Assembly: GCA_002794775.1 (NCBI GenBank)
Contig: NBAY01000003.1
Location: 1,426,001 to 1,490,000 of the forward strand
DNA length: 64,000 nt
Reading direction: 5' to 3'
Source: Porodaedalea pini
Lineage: Eukaryota > Basidiomycota > Agaricomycetes > Hymenochaetales > Hymenochaetaceae
In this document: positions 23,739 through 34,977 of the stretch, one piece after another
Numbering within the stretch: position 1 is the first letter of the stretch
Layout: each line of letters opens with the position of its first letter
Made by a program: the position numbers and the translations under genes
The notes under the pieces: generated by a model
Database searches by the model: none
What the model was told of the DNA's origin: nothing
Seen by the model: the letters and a program-made list of their open reading frames with translations, nothing else

Positions 23739-24050
23739 GAAAATTTTGATGGCTCAAAGCGGCAATATTGCAGATCATCACATGATGTCTGCACATGTGC
23801 ACACATCCGTGAGCAGACCGCTCTGTAGGCTCAATCAACTCATTTCCCCTATGAAAAAAATTGTAAAAAATATGAAAAAAAAATAATTTAATTAAATCAT
23901 GCTCTTCTCTTGAAATTTTGATGGCTAAAAGTGGTAACTCCAAAGCAGCAGCATGCAAATCATCTACAATCAATTTTATACTCTAAGCTTAAACAACTCA
24001 TTCCTCACATGAAAAAGTTAGGAAAAATGCAGAAAAAAACAAGCCAATTA
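23739..24050 (+). repeat. Two diverged tandem copies of a ~150-bp AT-rich unit
   Basis: Unit 1 (about 23739-23896) and unit 2 (about 23912-24050) both begin GAAA(A)TTTTGATGGCT. Each continues through a CATG-containing middle and a CAACTCAT..C..ATGAAAAA motif, and ends near an AATTA. Similarity is clear at both ends and weak in the centre. No coding potential is seen. Confidence 0.6.
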
Positions 24051-24267
24051 GAAAAATATTCTGTGATCTTCTCCATGTGTATTATAAAATAAATTTCAGT
24101 AGAAAATCAACCAATTGGAGTCCATTGAGAATTACTCTCAGAATATATAAATCATTGGCCTGGCTCATGCCAGAGTATACATAGCACAACTCAGTATAAG
24201 TGCATATAAGCTTTGGATGAGTTGGGCAGTGAAGAGAATGTGAAAAGAGCATGAACTGAACATAATG

Positions 24268-24620
24268 TGTCAGACTCCAAAGGTCTGGAGGCTCCCACTG
24301 AGTCTCAGACTTAGACTCCTCATAATTGTAGTACAGCTACATGGTTGTGTTTCAGAGTTTGTGTCTTGGAATGTCAGACACTCAATACATCAGAGTCAAG
24401 TCATGATGTATAGGAAGTCAGCAACATGTTAGAAGTAGTGAGAATACTCTAGCAGGCCTACACCTATAGCCTTTTATGAATATAATATAAGGTGTCCTAA
24501 CATAGTATCTATATTGTATAAAGAATATCCTTTCTATTTTAAATAAAGACATGAGAAGCAGGTATTATGCACTATGTCTCTCCATTGAAAGAGACTTACT
24601 CTATCTTCAGGTTCTCAACA
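24268..24620. repeat. Candidate solo LTR, 353 bp
   Basis: The block starts TGTCAGACTCC and ends TCTCAACA. It contains a TATA-like run (TATAATATAAGG, 24481-24492) and a polyadenylation-like AATAAA near 24542, the order expected for U3-R-U5. I find no matching target-site duplication, no second copy and no primer-binding site next to it, so this is tentative. Confidence 0.3.
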
Positions 24621-24797
24621 ACCAATATTGTACTTAGTGAGGTTTTTGAAAGGAAATTTTTGCACATTCGGAAACGTCGATCAAGGCAGATCATCATCAA
24701 TCATACACGTGATACCGTGGTCACCTGATCTTGACGGATACTTGCCCAGGCAAAAATCCGTCAGTCACAGTCACGCTACACCGTCACACCTTGTGAC

Positions 24798-25445
24798 ATG
24801 GCACATAAACGTCAAGAAAGCAAGGGACACCCAATGGAGGTTGATCCCCAATGCACCAAGTGCATGCTACTACAGAACGTAGCACAGAAGGTCCCAGAAC
24901 TCCTGAAGACAATAGGATTAATGGACCAGGACGTCACATTACGAGCACACAAGTGGGAAGGCCAATCCCCATACTTTGAAACAGGACAGGCAATCTACTA
25001 TCGAGATGCCAAGACATATAAAGTCCACATCAGTAAAGAAGAACATGGCATGGAGAACTACAAATGGGATACAGTCATCCAATACAATAAGGAGCCACAT
25101 GAAGAATGCAGGAACTGCAAGATGATGATACAAATACCTACCCCGAGTCCAGTACAAGGGAATGATGTACCAATACACATAACGACAGCACTCAAGCACT
25201 GTTGGGCATACCTCAGGGACATAAAGCATCAAGGCACGATTACGCTATACGAATTCGAGCACATGTCACGAAGACGAACATTCAAGATCACTCTAGCCCT
25301 AGGACCACATGACCCACCATTCACAATGGAGACATGTCTCGGCGGAGCAGCCCTATCACTGAGAGGACCTGACACTGAATGGCGATCCAAGAATAACCCA
25401 TGGGTCCACATGGTTATCCCCAATGGATTTGAATGGGAGGAATGA
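24798..25445 (+). CDS. Orphan 215-residue protein with two CxxC pairs
   Basis: I do not recognise this protein. It is one uninterrupted frame in a region where host genes have introns about every 200 bp. It has CxxC pairs at residues 19-22 and 104-107, which could form a zinc site. It has no signal peptide or membrane segment, and many Trp, His, Lys and Glu residues. It ends NGFEWEE. Codons end in A or C more often than those of the host genes around it. The start ATG follows a short CGTCAC/GTGAC-rich stretch. An LTR-like block follows about 130 bp after the stop, so it could be an extra ORF of a retroelement or cargo of the surrounding insertion. Confidence 0.5.
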   Translation: MAHKRQESKGHPMEVDPQCTKCMLLQNVAQKVPELLKTIGLMDQDVTLRAHKWEGQSPYFETGQAIYYRDAKTYKVHISKEEHGMENYKWDTVIQYNKEPHEECRNCKMMIQIPTPSPVQGNDVPIHITTALKHCWAYLRDIKHQGTITLYEFEHMSRRRTFKITLALGPHDPPFTMETCLGGAALSLRGPDTEWRSKNNPWVHMVIPNGFEWEE

Positions 25446-25578
25446 ACACCCGAGCGCAGCAATGCAACCCGATAGGCTATGCAGTGCCACAACCGAGGAA
25501 GACGCTTTGAGAAGCAGGGAAGTAAAGCCCCAATATAGAAGCACACGGGAGAAGCAGGAAGTTAATTAAACCAAAGCA

Positions 25579-26386
25579 TGTGGAGAACGTGGGAGCCCGA
25601 CTACCAAATCAGTGATGTACTCACCCGAGCGCGCGGGTCATGACATCACGTGACTCACACCGCAGTCCAAATTGCAGAATGCAAGAAGACCATTGGATGG
25701 GATACATGTGCACACATCCCCACCGCAGCAGCTAAGTGCTGCGGCCACCTGAAACATAGGAAGGAGACGGAAGGGCATCTGGTTGGACAGAACATAAAGA
25801 AATTAGAAATTCAGTAGGCTATATAAGGCCGAGTAACTAGCACCCCAGATCCCCATTCTCTATCGCTTTAGCTTTCACAGTACGGTTTTAGCTACCTGCA
25901 TAGCTATCCTCTTACCCCTACCTCTACATCTATAACTACCACTGTGTAATATCCTCCTTGGTTGAATAATGAGTCCGCCCCATACTGGGTTGAGGATTTG
26001 TCCCAAGTTGAATAAGGATTGACTTTGATTGAGTAGACCCTCAGCTACGCCATGCTTAGAAGGTTCCTCTCATTGTCCACAGAACCAAGTCTGGTTGAGT
26101 GCATCTCGGCTACGCCAAGCCTTGCAGTTTGCCTCCTAGACAACATCGCAGCATAACCGAACGTCTCTCGACCCTCTAGGGCATTACCTCCCCTATCTGC
26201 TGTAACTAAGTGCTTTCAATACCAACCTCAGGTTCCACCTGATAAGGGCAGTGAAGGAGAAGCTGGTTACGGGATCGGTCAAAGATAAGTAAAGTCGTCT
26301 CGGTAATACACCACTCAGAGGACCATACAGTCCGGAAGGCAACACCTTCGTGGTTAAAGAATTGGAATATTCACCCGACCCTAACA
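25579..26386 (+). repeat. Candidate LTR or promoter-bearing terminal block (~0.8 kb)
   Basis: The block opens TGTGGAGAACGTGGGAGCCC and ends near CCGACCCTAACA, so it has TG..CA ends. A TATA box (CTATATAAGG) lies near 25819, followed about 30 bp later by CACCCCAGATCCCC, resembling an LTR start site. A purine-rich GGGAGAAGCAGGAAG stands just upstream. No second copy and no target duplication are visible, so this is weakly supported. Confidence 0.3.
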
Positions 26387-26640
26387 GTTTTGTTGTAAAT
26401 AGAATGTTATACAATGAAAATTCAGATTGCTTTCAAGCATGTGTATGTGAGATATATAGTTTTGCAATTGAAGAATCATGTGAACTAAGATGAACCATTG
26501 TTCTAAGAGCTTAGACTGATGGCCAGCAAGGAACTTTAAATAAGTATAGCTTTTAGAGTGAGAAATTGCATTAATTAAATCTGAAGAAACAAAAAAACTC
26601 AGATTAAGCAATGCCTAAAAAACTCGGATTGATGGCCAGC

Positions 26641-26668
26641 GGAGTTCCCGGCCGAAGCCGGGAACTCC
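26641..26668. repeat. Perfect 12-bp inverted repeat with CGAA loop
   Basis: GGAGTTCCCGGC pairs exactly with GCCGGGAACTCC around a four-base CGAA loop. It is GC-rich within AT-rich DNA and lies 4 nt before CTGG-T. It could be the 3' terminal hairpin of a Helitron-type element, or a terminator-like structure of another mobile element. Confidence 0.75.
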
Positions 26669-27018
26669 AGGGCTGGTATTAATGGTTGTCCAAGGAATCA
26701 ACACGCACGTGTCCGACGCGTCGACACTATTTTTATATTCAATCGATTCGGTCCTCGGCCTGTATCTGTGCAACGTCCGCTGGCCGCGGCGCTGCGTTAT
26801 CCTGGCCAAGCGACGCGAGCGTTGCGAAGGCGAACAGCGCGTTCATAGATACACGAAGCAACCACAACTAAAAGCGGACTTTCTTCTGCCTCAGCGCAGT
26901 GCCAGTGGTGCCGTGCTCGTCTAGCTCTGTCGCGTGCATCGTCGGCGTAGCGCTTCTCTTGCTTAGATTCTCAACTTGTCGTGAAACCATATTATCACCT
27001 CTTTCAATCGCCCTGCTT

Positions 27019-29619
27019 ATGGACGGGATTCAATTTGTTTTTGAGAGACCTCAAAAACCGGTTCGGGCAGTCAAGAAACGCTCCAGGTTGATTACTTCTT
27101 GCGACGCTTGGTGAGTACTTTCGATAATTATTACTCGGATATGCGTGAGCTACAATCATGTACAAAACTGTAACCCGTGTGGGTATCATCTGCAGCCGAG
27201 TGAAGAAAACTAGGTGTCGTCCTACAGGTCATGGTGATGGAAGGTGCGAGGCATGCGAGGCATCTAGCAGGTGGGCAGTCATATTTACTAGCACGGTTCT
27301 ATCTTGAAAGAACAACCTGTAGTGTCTGTGTCTTCGATGAGCGCGATCGCGTTCGCAGCCAACGAGGTATTGCAAGCTTCACAGTTGCCCCCACCCACCA
27401 TACTCGCAAAGTTAAATCCTCACCCGCTCGCACCAGCGCGTCGTTCATCGCCGAAGACGCGAATGAGGGTCCATGTACTCTAAGCTCGTCGTCATCGTCA
27501 ACCTCTTCCGCTTTCCGGGAAAAATCAGTTCAGGAAGATCCTATTTCCAGCATCCCACATTCGTTTTCACATGCCGAAGAGCACGGCGATTCAGACAGAC
27601 GTTCGGATAATAATTCTTTCTTCGATCCGCATCGACAAGCATACCCGCACCCGCGGTTGTTACCGCATCTTGTCGATGTATTTCTTTTATATGCTGGAAG
27701 CATCTTCCCATTCTTTGACCCAGATGAAACAACTCGCGCTGCTCGAGAAGGCACCCTTTCACCCTTGATTGCAAACTGCTTAGCAGCATATGCTGCAAGG
27801 TTCGAACGTTCGGAATTCTACCTGCAATGTTACGCGTTTAACCTCTTCCTAGGTTTTCCGATAAAATCCGACATTTGCCAGGCTCCCGACATCTTTCCGG
27901 GGAACCTTTTCTGGATGTAGCCAAAGCTAATAACATTGGTCCTATGATCTGCTAATTCATCTGACACACATTTAGTGCCTTCTCTCAGGAACTGCTTCAA
28001 GCAAGTTGGAGCAATTGCATGCAACGATACTGGTTGCCTGGGCAGAAAGCGGGTCAGGTCGCGCTATCAGTATGTCTACGTAATACTCCGGTTGAATGAG
28101 ACTCTAGTGATGATGAGTATTCAAATCCAACAGGCTTTTACACATACGGTCAAGTGAGACGCATTTGAATCGCGTAATCACTCGTGGTTCTCTTACATCC
28201 TTATAGATGGCTTCCTCTCTCGCCGCCGACCTCAAGCTGGGCTCCGAAGAGCATATATGCCAGGATCCTTGTGAAGCAACAAGAAATCGGTCTCGTGCAA
28301 CTTTCTGGTCGGTAGCTTGGCTGGAAGTCATTACATGTTCTGGTACGCACTTAAAGCATACATAGCGGTATAAGTAAAAATCGATTGTTGGTGCAACAGT
28401 CAACGGAAAGTCCTGTACTCTGCGCCTCGACGAGTGTTCGACCAGCATGCCATACCCGGAAATTAAATCATGCGGCTCGATGTCGCGTACTATGATGTAC
28501 CAAGCTTTTAAGGGTGTCTTGAACTTAATGGTCTTCATAAACGACTGCTCAAACTCTGGAAAACCCAATATCCCTTCAGTACGTCGCGACGCTGGTTTAA
28601 GGTAGAACGAACGAAATTTCTCATTTGGACTTTCGGAACTGACGGCTCCTGCCTCTAGTCAAATACGACATACCATCACAACCTTTCAAGATAGGTTGCC
28701 ACCTTCATTGGCATTTAGTAGAGAGAATCTCTCTCTTACAATGTTCCTTCATGAATCTTTCGCATTCTACCTCGTGCACGCTTTGATGCACTGTTTTTTG
28801 GTCATGTCCCACTGTCCGTCGCTTTTCTGGGCGTCTCAACCCCCAAAGACACTCACAGAAATTCCGCGGCTTGATATCGCCTGGTCGGTGAGTAAAGTTT
28901 ATAAGATAGAAATCAGGATACGCTCATTAGTCCTAAAAGTCTGCCATGGCGATAGTCGACATACTCAACCTTATGCGCAACGAGAACGTTTTGTTCGCGA
29001 ACGGACTTTCGTCAACATTTATACCGCTCTCCATTGCAAGAGGAGCGTTCTTGCTTGCGCAGTCCAATAGTGGATGCGTACTTAGTGGAACAGCTATGAG
29101 CATTGAAGATTTCGAACTTACGAACCGTTTCTACCTGAATCAAACCGCAGAGATGCTTCAGACTCTGTCAAGGTTTGTCTCTGTCTTCCAAGTAAAAGCG
29201 GACGTGATGTATGCTTCTATAGGTACTGGGCTAACATGCTTCATGTCGAGATTTCTGCCGAACCTGTTGCTTTATGCGGAATCCAGACTGTATCCCGGGA
29301 TCCAAAAGACGTGCTCTTTCCTCTCAAGCCTCTGTCTTTCAATTGTGAGCTAGCTTAAATTAACTTGCAAAGATTATATGCTGATGTCAAGCTGTTGGGT
29401 GTAGATCGAAGGCCGCATCCTTCATCAGGTTCAATCCTTGTCGGGCCCTTCGGATACCTCAACGGACCAAAGGAATCCGACGAACACACAACGCAATCTA
29501 ATGAAAGCCGACTTAGTCCCTCAGCATCTTGCAAAGAAATGGTTGCAGTCGATAATTACACCCTAACTCGTAGATACGGTTCTTGGCAGGACATGGGCCA
29601 GCCTTCATCGAGCGTGTGA
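27019..29619 (+). CDS. Zn2Cys6 transcription factor with fungal_trans domain
   Basis: A nuclear, fungus-specific DNA-binding regulator. The N-terminus is basic (MDGIQFVFERPQKPVRAVKK). The binuclear cluster follows and is split by an intron (27111-27195): CDACRVKKTRCRP, then CEACEASSSVCVF, giving six Cys in Zn2Cys6 spacing. After a Ser-rich linker comes the fungal_trans domain. It shows PRLLPHLVDVFLLYAGSIFP with FFD, LSPLIANCLAAYAARF, LEQLHATILVAWAESGSGRA and FYTYGQMASSLAADLKLG. RSRATFWSVAWLEVITCS closes this part. The C-terminal exons run to 29619. The regulated pathway cannot be read from sequence. Its 3' neighbour is a GH31 glycosidase, so a link to sugar use is possible but unproven. Confidence 0.85.
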
Positions 29620-29969
29620 CGCAGCTGTGCATAAGGATGCGGGACGTTCGTCTTTTTTTTCTTATTGGCATCGTGATAATAATTACATACCACTTGCAAC
29701 ATTTCTTTGCTCAGAAACAGTATATACGTCCTAAATACTCTGAGATTACGAGAAGCTCATAAAACAGACACTTATATGCATACGTATATTGTAGAGAATG
29801 TGGTCATTGCTATAGAAAGGATTAGACACAATGGTTCGGGTCTAGGGACGAGGGGTGCTTTGTACATATGAAGGCAAGAAAGATGAAACGCTTTCTCAAT
29901 TCAGAATGAAAGTCAGGTGTGTAAGACATCGCTACTCCATCAATTTCGTCGCAGTGAGCTACAATCCCA
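29620..29969. other. Convergent 3' intergenic region
   Basis: 350 bp between the Zn2Cys6 stop and the GH31 stop. It is AT-rich, with a TTTTTTTTCTT run near 29652. No gene or repeat is recognised. Confidence 0.5.
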
Positions 29970-32900
29970 TTACGTTGCCTTCATTTTGAGCGCAACCTCC
30001 TTGGAGCCTTCTACTACCTTAAGCGTCCCACCTTCCGACCCCTCGATCTCCAAGGCAGTAGCACAGAGGGTTACAGAGCTCAGCCCAACGGCACCCGAGA
30101 CTACGGAGACGGTAATATCGTTCCCAAGCCTCTCAGCTTTGGCAAGACCAGCTATATCCGCTGCTTTCCCGGTGGGAACACTGATCTCCGCGCTCTTCCC
30201 ATCCTCGAGTTCGTAGAGCCTTGCCTCGACATCTTTATCGTAGGCGTAGTCTGGCTTGCCTGTTTTTTCCGCTCCAAGTAGCAATATACTTCCTTAGCGC
30301 ACCCACAGTGCGATATCGTTCAGCGCCACCTTTTCTTTCATCCATATAGGTCCCTGCACTACACGCTTCGGATTATAGAACGAGGTCCAACGTCCCGCAG
30401 GCAGGTAGTACTCAGAGTCTTCTGTATCTGGGACGAAGGACAGGGCGACTAGGAGTGAGGGCCCTAACATGAATTGCTGGTCCAGATGGTGTGTCGTGCG
30501 ATCCTGAATGAACTCTAGGAACATAGCCCGCATCAACGGATGTCCTTTCGCGTTCGCGTCGATGGCCTAGGCCATAGATCAACCAAAGGCTACACAATCA
30601 ATGCGCAGTGGGTCAGCTCACATAGTTGTAGATGTAAGGCATGAGCCGATGCTTGGTTGCGACAAACTTCGCCAATGTCCTGGCCGCATCTTCCCCGTAG
30701 TCAGCCCAAGGGACCCTGTAGGATCCTGATCCGTGTAGCCTGGAGTGGGTGGAGAACAAGCCAAACGCTAACCATCGGCTATAGATATCCGGAGGAGGAG
30801 TACCCTGGCACTGATGACTAGAACAAGGCGTGAAAAGAATTAGTGAGCGTGACGGACCTCGAACCCCCCAATATCATGAGACGCGAAACCGAAGCCTGAC
30901 AAAGTTAAGCTCAGAGCACCACGAATTGCCTCTGCCATGGCCTCGTAGGCTGACTCGCAGTCGCCTCCCCAATGCTTGAAATTTCTTTCAATTTCGGTTT
31001 ATGTTGAAAAAAGAGGTAATTACCACTGGGAAACGCTGGCCTCCCGTCGCCGCTGCACGAGCGAAGACAACGGCTTCGAGCTTCACAAACCGCTTTTCCA
31101 GGACACTGAAGACGAGCTCGTTGTATATAACGGAATACATGTTGTGAACGCGCTTCGGATCCGACCCGTCAAAGAACTTGACATTGGCGTGAGGAATGCG
31201 CTCGCCGAAGTCCGTCTGCGTCGAGAAAACAAATGAGATGTCAGGCTTAGTAGGAGAATGGGCGGCGTACCTTGAAGCAGTCGACACCGAGGCCGATCAA
31301 TGCATTCAATTTTGCGGCGTACCAGTCTCTTGCTCCAGACGACGTGATGTCAACAACTCCGAGTCCAGGCTGCCAGAGATCCCACTGCCAAGGCGTCCCG
31401 TCAGTGCGCTTGATCAGAGAGCCACCCTCAACTGCTTCTTTAAAGATGGGGGACAGTTGCGAAATGTAAGGATTGACTGTGCGCCGCAAAAGGTAGACGT
31501 AAGTACTGATCATATAGAAATCATTATAAGAATGAGCTTACTCCAGACACAGACTTTCACGTTATACTTCGACTTTATCTCAGAGAGGTATTGCTTCGGA
31601 TCAGGGAAGTTATCAGGATCGAACGTGAAGGAGCACCTAGAGAATGGCTTTAACGGAGGAAATTTTCCATGTAATACGACTGCCTGGGGAAGCTCACCAT
31701 TCGTACTGCTTCATCCTATTCACATCAGAAGTGTCGTTAATTCAAAAAGGATTTTAACAGATGAAGCCCTCACGTACCAAAAACAGTCGAAGTGGAAGAC
31801 GCGGACATCGCACTCGCGATCCTGCATACTTGCAGGAATCCAGACACAGTCTTTGAGTCGTAATCTGTCAAGAAAGACGTTGAGAGCCACAACACGAAAG
31901 TCCATGCAGGAGGTAGTCTACATCAGTTAGATTATTATCTGATGACTTATAACGCAAGTTTGAAGCACTTACGCAGGTCTGCCTGTTAATTGGGTGTAGC
32001 GTTCTAAGATCTTTGAAGAAAACTTAAGCTAAGATAATCAATTGGATATGGCGAAACGACGTACTTGCAGTGGCGTCTCTCCATAGATCAAGAAGTACTC
32101 CAGCGACTCATCCGCGATGCTCACACCCACTCTGCTGACCTTTTCGCTTCCGATCTCGACTTCGACTTCGCCGGGATGATTGACGAATACTCCATAGCCA
32201 CGGTTCGAAATGTAGAATGGGACGCATTTGTAAGCCTGCTCACTTGATGTTCCTCCATCTTGATTCCAGACACTGATGCTTTGACCTGTGTGTAGGATTT
32301 TAGAAGCAAACAGGCAACTAAACTGGATTGATCGTATACCATTCTTTACAAATGCACCAAATCTCTCTCCAAAACCGTAAAAGAGCTCCCCAGGGGAGAT
32401 CGTGAGCTCTGAATTGATATATCTCACCGAAGAAGGTGTTGTCCCTGGGTTTGGATTTGAACTCGAATCATTGGTCAGACAGGATGTGTTTGTCGCAGAA
32501 TTCAACGTCCACTGATATGGGACGTCGAATACGCCCTGATGCTTGTATCCGGCAGACGCCAGAGTCTTCTTCGGAGATTTGAAGGCAAGAGTGTAGGGGT
32601 TGGAAGTGATTTCGACACTAAGGTCTCCAGAAAGCAGCTTGAGAACCTGTTCCGTTTTGGAAAAGGACACGTTGGACGTTGGTTTAATATCCGGGAAGAG
32701 TGGGATAGCAGGAGCAGCTTCGGAATGCTATTGCTCGAAATGAGTGCCTACTTGCTCAATGTTCATAACTTGGCTAACCTTGAAATGGTCGATCTTCACA
32801 CCGATGATGCCCTCCGTTGGCGAATGAACCCTGATGCTTAACAGAGGTCCGCCGAGCGTGTCTCCACGATGACGGATGGGCTTCGTCGATACCTGGAGAT

Positions 32901-32997
32901 TATACCCATCGCCGCCCTCGGAGGATTGTACGACTTGTAGTGCGTAGTAAGGCTTGATGCCATGCTTTAGCAGCCAGAAACCATCGATAAACTTCAT
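29970..32997 (-). CDS. GH31 alpha-xylosidase-like glycoside hydrolase (YicI type)
   Basis: A retaining alpha-glycosidase predicted to remove alpha-xylosyl units from xyloglucan fragments. It starts MKFIDGFWLLKHGIKPYYAL without a signal peptide, so an intracellular role is likely. The N-terminal beta-sandwich has ELFYGFGERFGAFVKNG, VWNQDGGTSSEQAYKCVPFY and GYGVFVNHPGEVE. The barrel has CDVRVFHFDCFWY, WDLWQPGLGVVDITSSGA and TDFGERIPHANV, whose Asp is the expected nucleophile. A distal beta domain near the C-terminus includes PAGRWTSFYNPKRVVQGP. About ten introns occur. The internal Met at 32997 was preferred over the upstream one at 33036, because family members begin MKFxDG. It converges on the Zn2Cys6 gene and diverges from serine dehydratase. 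Confidence 0.87.
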
Positions 32998-33476
32998 GAT
33001 GGCAGGTTCTTGTGAAATAAAGATATCAACCGTCACGACGGACCTTTACGTATTCGATTAAAGATGCTCCTTCTGATAAATCTTGTTCGTGGACTGTATT
33101 CCCCTGTTGCTTCCGAGTGAGAGCACCGCACTCAGCGGGCCGTGGGCAACGACACGCTGGTCCTGACGGTCCGCAATTTCACCGACAGGCACATGTACAC
33201 GAGCTCAAGATCAAGATGGCACAAGTGAGATAGAGTAGGGAACTGAAAGATATACTGCATGACTTGCAGCAGTGACTTTCAATGTGCTACGGGTGTGGTG
33301 GTCGTTGCAGGCCTGTCCCAAAATTATCATTGCCCATCAATGCATCAGAGCCGAAATAGACGTAGTGCATACACTTATCTTATCGTGCCGAATCACCGTC
33401 GACTCGAGCTGCCGGCAAGCTGTCCATTCGTTTAGAAATAGACCTTTCCCCATTACTACTACCTGTCTCTCCTCTC
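32998..33476. promoter_or_regulatory. Divergent promoter region, GH31 / serine dehydratase
   Basis: 479 bp between two divergent start codons. No repeat or RNA gene is seen, and no specific factor site is assigned. Confidence 0.45.
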
Positions 33477-34977
33477 ATGTCTTATTGTCAACATCAACCG
33501 AGTCTGTGGTTGGAGACGCCGCTAATCTTGTCGAGTCATTTATCTGCATTACTAGACTGCAATGTATATCTTAAACTGGAGGTCTGACTGCGCTATTTAA
33601 TATCATCTCATCAAGGCGATTGACATCCGCTGCAGAACCTACAGCCCTCCCAGTCATTCAAGTACAGGGGAATATCTCTATTCGCACAGCACTGCAAGAT
33701 TACTCGAGGAGACGCCGCTCACCTCATCATTGCTTCTGGGGGAAATGCAGGCCTTGCGGCTGCCTATGCAGCAAACCAGCTGGGACTAAAATGCACAGTA
33801 TACATCCCGGAAGGCGCAAGTCAGAGTATGATCGAACGATTGGAGAAAGAGAAGGCGGAAGTAGTCGTGGTTGGAAAGTATTATCTCGAGGCTGCGCAAG
33901 AGGCCGAAAAAGCAATCAAGTGCAATGCAAATGCATGCTAGTGAGACATCTTGCGGTAGAGTTTGATGTCCTGCTAATAGTCAACTCCGTAGCGTACACG
34001 CCTATGATGGCGCCATACTGTGGAAAGGCCACGGCTCGATGATCACAGAAATATCCCATCAACTCCCTGAGAAGCCCGATGCGATATTTTGCAGTGTCGG
34101 AGGCGGTGGCCTCTTGGGAGGTATTATAGATGGCTGCAAGGATACAGGCTGGGATGATGGTACGGGCATTGAACAAGACGAAACATTCAGATTCGAAGAT
34201 TCAATTGCTGCATTTCAGTGCCCGTTGTGGCGGTCGAGACCCATGGAGCCGCAGCCTTCTATCATTCTATTTCTATCAATGACAGACAATGGCACGCCAA
34301 TTTGCCTCTTCCAGATGGGGTCGGTGAGACGTACAGCAAAGAGCACGGCGTCAAAGTTGCAAACATCCAGATCACGTCCAAAGCATCATCTTTGGCCGCG
34401 ACGTCGCCCTCAGCATTTGTCGTAAATGCTGCGCTAGAACGTAAAGGCAGTATCGTCTGCGCTACAATTCCGGATGAAATGGCCATGGGAACAACTTGTT
34501 TGTTTGCAGGTATGGGGCTATCGAGTAAACATGAGTGATGGCAATTGATTTGACTTTATTCAAGAGGATCACAAAATCCTCGTGGAGCTCGCATGTAGCA
34601 CTACCCTCGCCCTGGCTTATCACCCTGACCTCTTCAAACGCGTCCAGAAGGCCCATATTACCAAAGGCAACGAGAGCTCGAGAAAAAGGAAAAGTGTGGT
34701 GTTCATTGTTTGTGGAGGTGTGAAGATATCAGTCGATGAGGTGCATAGATACAGAATGGTGGTCCAGGATGTCCTGCAGCGAGGGAATCGGGATTGGGAG
34801 GTCTTCTGCAATGGCGAGCGGTGGAATGAGGGTGCGGCCGATAGAGCAGTGAGACTTGTAGCTTCCAGGCATATACGAAGTTGCATGCCAGCAGGCCTTT
34901 TATATCAATCTTTTATATTCTCGAAAAGTAGCGTTGAGATAGAGAAGTCACACCTTATAGGAGACCTTCAGTTCTGA
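33477..34977 (+). CDS. L-serine/threonine dehydratase (PLP-dependent)
   Basis: It deaminates serine or threonine to pyruvate or 2-oxobutanoate. The first exon gives PSLWLETPLILSSHLSAL and CNVYLKLE. It is joined to NLQPSQSFKYRGIS, which holds the PLP-binding Lys. Then come ASGGNAGLAAAYAANQLGL (phosphate-binding Gly-rich loop), VYIPEGASQSMIERLE, HAYDGAILWKGHGSMITEI and AIFCSVGGGGLLGGI. VVAVETHGAAAFYHS, SLAATSPSAFVVNAALE, ILVELACSTTLALAYHP and VVFIVCGGVKIS follow. The order and spacing match fungal catabolic serine dehydratases (Cha1/Sdl family). The C-terminal tail after VCGG is longer than usual and its last codons overlap the PET100 stop on the other strand. An unseen intron might end it earlier. 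Confidence 0.88.

Larger units (their letters stand above)
23690..26676. mobile_element. AT-rich composite insertion, possibly Helitron-like, of mixed origin
   Basis: This roughly 3-kb block between MCMBP and the Zn2Cys6 gene differs from its surroundings. It is AT-rich, has no host-like introns and holds repeats. TGATGGC occurs near both ends (23748, 23919, 26518, 26628), twice on the right as GATGGCCAGC. The right side ends in a perfect 12-bp hairpin (26641-26668), followed 4 nt later by CTGG (26673-26676) and T. Helitron 3' ends have a hairpin just before CTRR and insert at A^T, which fits. No clear 5' TC terminus, Rep or helicase gene is visible, so the boundaries are approximate. Two LTR-like blocks inside suggest nested insertions. 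Confidence 0.4.
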
